Shown here: positions 53,177-55,522 of the stretch, piece after piece
Layout of the letters: every line of letters begins with the position of its first letter
How positions within the stretch are numbered: the first letter of the stretch is position 1
Source: Candidatus Nanopelagicales bacterium
GTDB lineage: Bacteria; Actinomycetota; Actinomycetes; S36-B12
Assembly: GCA_018402075.1 (NCBI GenBank)
Contig: JAGYJP010000009.1
Span: forward strand, 1 to 55,522
DNA length: 55,522 bases
Reading direction: 5' to 3'
Translations under genes and position numbers: made by a program
The notes under the pieces: model-generated
Seen by the model: only the letters and a program-made list of their open reading frames with translations
Told to the model about the DNA's origin: nothing
Databases searched by the model: none

Positions 53177-55057
53177 TTACACCGGGAACGCAAGCTCCTC
53201 GACAAACCGGTCATTGAAGTCTTCGCGCTCCGAGAGTTCCACGTAATGCACCAATTTGGTGAGGGAGCGGGCACCATTGCGCTCTGAGCCGGAGAGCAGC
53301 ACCATTTTGGCTCCCTCGCCCGCGACATTGCCCGCGCTGAGGATTCGAGTGGTGGCAATGTTTGGTACCAGACCAATTGCTTTGGCATTTTTGGCTGACA
53401 GGTAACTACCAAATGATCCGGCGAGCAACACTTGCTGGACATCCTTCTGTTCGATTCCGTATTCCTCCAACAAAATTGCCCAACCGGTAGAGATTGCGGC
53501 CTTGGCGAATTGCAATTCGCGGACATCGCGTTGCGAAAGAAAGATCTCACTCTCCCCTTCGTGACCCGATGTCAGCATGAACACACGTTCCGCACCGCGC
53601 ATGATCAATCGGTCAGCGAGGGTCGGGCTGATTGCCTGGGCGGCTTCGTCGGTGACAAAGCGACCGGATTCATCAAGTAAACCCACCTTGACCAATTCGG
53701 CGACCGCGTCTACCAAACCGGAACCACAAATACCCACTGCGGGTTTGTCGTCAATTGTTCCAAGCGTCACGGAATCGAGTTCAATCTTGACAACTTCAAT
53801 TGCTCCGGGGGCTGCCCGCATTCCACACTTAATGGACGCTGCCTCAAATGCTGGGCCAGCAGGTGCCGCGGTTGCGAGCAATCTCTCCGAGTTACCGAGG
53901 ATCATTTCGCAGTTCGTGCCGACGTCAATGAATAGGCGCACGCGTTGATCGCGATCCATGCCGGATGCAAGTGCTCCCGCGACAATGTCCCCACCGACAT
54001 AGGCTCCTAATGCCGGGAAAAGTGTCGCGCGTGCCTGCGGGTTGACCTTGAGGCCTAGTTCGTGGGCTCGAACATCCGGGTATTCGTCTGCCGCCAAAAT
54101 AAATGGCGCAACACCTAGTGGCTCGGGATCAATTCCGAGGGCAATTTGCACCATGGTGGCATTACCCGCAACTGCCACTTGGTACACGTCCAGTCGATCA
54201 ACACCAGCTTCCTCACAGACTTCACCGGCAAGTTGATCGAGGGTCTCGTGGGCGAGACGCTGTAAATCAAAAAGTTTTTGTGGATCCAACATGGTGGCAC
54301 TGATTCGACTGATGACATCGGCACCAAATTGCTGTTGCATGTTCAACATGGATGCAACCGCAAGAGGCATTCCATTGGAGAGATCCAACAGGGTGGCAAC
54401 AACCGTGGTGGTGCCTAGGTCAAACGCAATTCCATACAACTTGTCAGATGTATCTCCCGGCTCCACCGCAATGAGAATGTCGTCTACAACAACAGCGGTG
54501 ACTTCAAAATTCGCCTTCCGCAGCAGCGCGGGCAGGGTGCGCACGACCATGGGATCCACGTTGGTGGTCATGTCGGTGATGCCATCAAGAACCCGGCGCA
54601 AATCCGGACGTTGATCAACAAGATCAGGTTCGGCTAATTGCAGGAATCTCTTGAGCAAGGTTGGGCGGTGAATTACTTGACGGCCAACACCAACCGTTGA
54701 TGCTTTAGGTCGGGTGGTCAGCTCAGGTACATTGACCTTTAGATTTGTAAACGCACAAGCCTGGCACGCAAGGCGCCAACCCTGTTCGAGTTCCTCTTCG
54801 TTGAAAGCCCGGGCATCAGCGGTACCGTGTGGAATATCCCCCGAAATAATTTGCACTTTGCATTTGCGACAGGTGCCGTGGCCACCACAGGTTGAGTCCA
54901 CCGCAAGGGCATTCCAACTGGCGACATCGAAAACCGTCACACCTAACGGAACACGAGCGGTTTTTCCCGAAGGTTGAAATTCAATTTCAACGCGCGTCGG
55001 TTCCTCGACGGTCGGGTGTTCCGGATGCGGAATAACCGGACCCTGCGCTAGCGACAT
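53177..55057 (-). CDS. Corrinoid-activating ferredoxin/ASKHA protein (RACo/DUF4445 type)
   Basis: A 626-residue protein with an N-terminal [2Fe-2S] ferredoxin domain (C57, C63, C66, and C98 or C101) and a C-terminal ASKHA ATPase domain (GIAFDLGTTTVVATLL, DLGTT 213-217; GNATMVQIALGI; IDVGTNCEMILGN; GICGSGLVDAVAEL). Such activators reduce inactive Co(II) corrinoid proteins to Co(I) with ATP, a need of corrinoid methyltransferase systems. The 53079-53176 gap holds the GntR promoter. Confidence 0.92.
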   Translation of the reverse strand: MSLAQGPVIPHPEHPTVEEPTRVEIEFQPSGKTARVPLGVTVFDVASWNALAVDSTCGGHGTCRKCKVQIISGDIPHGTADARAFNEEELEQGWRLACQACAFTNLKVNVPELTTRPKASTVGVGRQVIHRPTLLKRFLQLAEPDLVDQRPDLRRVLDGITDMTTNVDPMVVRTLPALLRKANFEVTAVVVDDILIAVEPGDTSDKLYGIAFDLGTTTVVATLLDLSNGMPLAVASMLNMQQQFGADVISRISATMLDPQKLFDLQRLAHETLDQLAGEVCEEAGVDRLDVYQVAVAGNATMVQIALGIDPEPLGVAPFILAADEYPDVRAHELGLKVNPQARATLFPALGAYVGGDIVAGALASGMDRDQRVRLFIDVGTNCEMILGNSERLLATAAPAGPAFEAASIKCGMRAAPGAIEVVKIELDSVTLGTIDDKPAVGICGSGLVDAVAELVKVGLLDESGRFVTDEAAQAISPTLADRLIMRGAERVFMLTSGHEGESEIFLSQRDVRELQFAKAAISTGWAILLEEYGIEQKDVQQVLLAGSFGSYLSAKNAKAIGLVPNIATTRILSAGNVAGEGAKMVLLSGSERNGARSLTKLVHYVELSEREDFNDRFVEELAFPV

Positions 55058-55081
55058 GGGGTGATCCTGCCCTACTTCCGG

Positions 55082-55522
55082 CTACTTGGCTTCTTTGGCG
55101 CGGTGCATGGCAATCCAGTTGGCGCCCCATTCGTCATTGCCCATCATGAGGTCCGCGGCACGAACAGCTGCGACATTGCTCGCGGTGCGCGAATCCATGA
55201 TTGCACTGGTTAATCCGGCTTTCATTGCCATGGGTAGAAAGACCGCATTGAGTGTGTGGCGATCTGGCATGCCGAAGGAGACATTGGATGCACCGAGGGT
55301 CATATTCAACCCGAATTCATCGCGAATCAATTCAATTGTCTTCATGGTTCGAACAACCATCTGCGAATCTGCGCCAATTGGCATGGCCAGTGGGTCAATC
55401 ACAATGTCTTCAATGGGAATCCCGTATTTTCCGGTGGCCTGCTCAACAATGTAACGAACGAGTTCAAGCCTGCGCTCGGGTTCTTCTGGGATTTCGAATT
55501 CATCGTTTGGAAGGGCAATGAT
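55082..55522 (-). CDS. Methyl-THF:corrinoid methyltransferase, 5' part outside the window
   Basis: At least 147 residues; the reading frame is open to the window edge. The frame carries PEEPERRLELVRYIVEQA, DIVIDPLAMPIG and GLNMTLGASNVSFGMPDRHTLN, the TIM-barrel pterin-binding family of methyltransferases (MtgA/AcsE/MetH-like), related to folP by fold. SNVSFGMPDR is typical of methyltransferases, not of dihydropteroate synthase. It starts the visible operon, 24 bp before the activator gene. Confidence 0.87.
   Translation of the reverse strand: MIALPNDEFEIPEEPERRLELVRYIVEQATGKYGIPIEDIVIDPLAMPIGADSQMVVRTMKTIELIRDEFGLNMTLGASNVSFGMPDRHTLNAVFLPMAMKAGLTSAIMDSRTASNVAAVRAADLMMGNDEWGANWIAMHRAKEAK

Noticed and set aside
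55082..55522. A second dihydropteroate synthase
   Set aside because: SNVSFGMPDR and the corrinoid-activator neighbour fit the methyl-THF:corrinoid methyltransferases; folP is already at 1024-2199.
1..55522. tRNA or rRNA genes, prophage, insertion sequences
   Set aside because: Reading by eye found no transposase, integrase, phage structural gene or tRNA-like cloverleaf; a tool search could still find a small RNA.

Overview
The window comes from an actinobacterium (Actinomycetota), most likely an uncultivated aquatic or soil lineage of moderate G+C. The evidence is the chromosomal block folE-ftsH-hpt-tilS-zinc metalloprotease-dacB facing ppa, the DUF3180 gene after folK, and the HEETH metalloprotease family, all typical of that phylum. 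Genes are very tightly packed: 4-bp ATGA/GTGA overlaps are common and several convergent pairs have only a few bases between them. I see no rRNA, tRNA, CRISPR array, prophage or insertion sequence. Genus cannot be fixed from the sequence.

Layout. (1) 60-8844, minus: folate synthesis (folE, a folP-folB fusion, folK), DUF3180, ftsH, hpt, tilS, an HEETH metalloprotease and dacB; ppa (8893) is divergent. (2) 9389-10332: a TacA-TacT toxin-antitoxin pair with a promoter/operator and a 17-bp tandem repeat. (3) 10442-12565: a three-gene sulfur module of sulfide:quinone oxidoreductase, a one-cysteine DsrC/TusE protein and a DsrE2-like protein. (4) 12583-14763 and 27061-29309: most of the molybdenum cofactor pathway (mog, moaC, moeA; moaD, moaA, moaE, mocA-like). 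(5) 14929-27064, between the two Moco blocks: an aerobic form I CO dehydrogenase locus. It holds coxM-coxS-coxL (active-site AYRCSFR), three XdhC/CoxI-family genes (one fused to a YHS domain, one lacking the usual cysteine), coxG, five small one-helix membrane proteins, and opposite them coxD, coxE and three small unknown genes. (6) 29319-40137: mixed genes including a cupin lipoprotein, a YczE-type membrane protein, an iron-sulfur photolyase/cryptochrome, a DMT transporter, secreted proteins, DUF2202, a proline-racemase-family protein, a membrane alpha/beta hydrolase, and two orphan antitoxin-like genes. (7) 40156-55522, all minus: a long one-carbon operon. In transcription order it has a methyl-THF:corrinoid methyltransferase (cut by the window end), a corrinoid-activating ferredoxin/ASKHA protein, a GntR regulator, a dimethylglycine/sarcosine dehydrogenase, etfB, etfA, fhs, fdhD, fdsG, fdsB, fdsA, fdsD and a PF13769 protein.

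How it fits together (inference): methyl groups from methylated amines such as glycine betaine would pass to tetrahydrofolate through the corrinoid system and the flavoprotein demethylase. They would be oxidised to formyl-THF, released as formate by Fhs with ATP gain, and oxidised to CO2 by the NAD-linked molybdenum formate dehydrogenase. CO is oxidised separately by the Mo-Cu CO dehydrogenase, with electrons going to quinone through CoxG, and sulfide is oxidised to quinone by SQR. Both molybdoenzymes draw on the Moco genes placed here. The window therefore looks like an energy-supplement island of a heterotroph using CO, sulfide and methyl groups. The least described parts are the five small membrane proteins next to coxG, the XdhC-YHS fusion, and the SQR-DsrC-DsrE2 trio.
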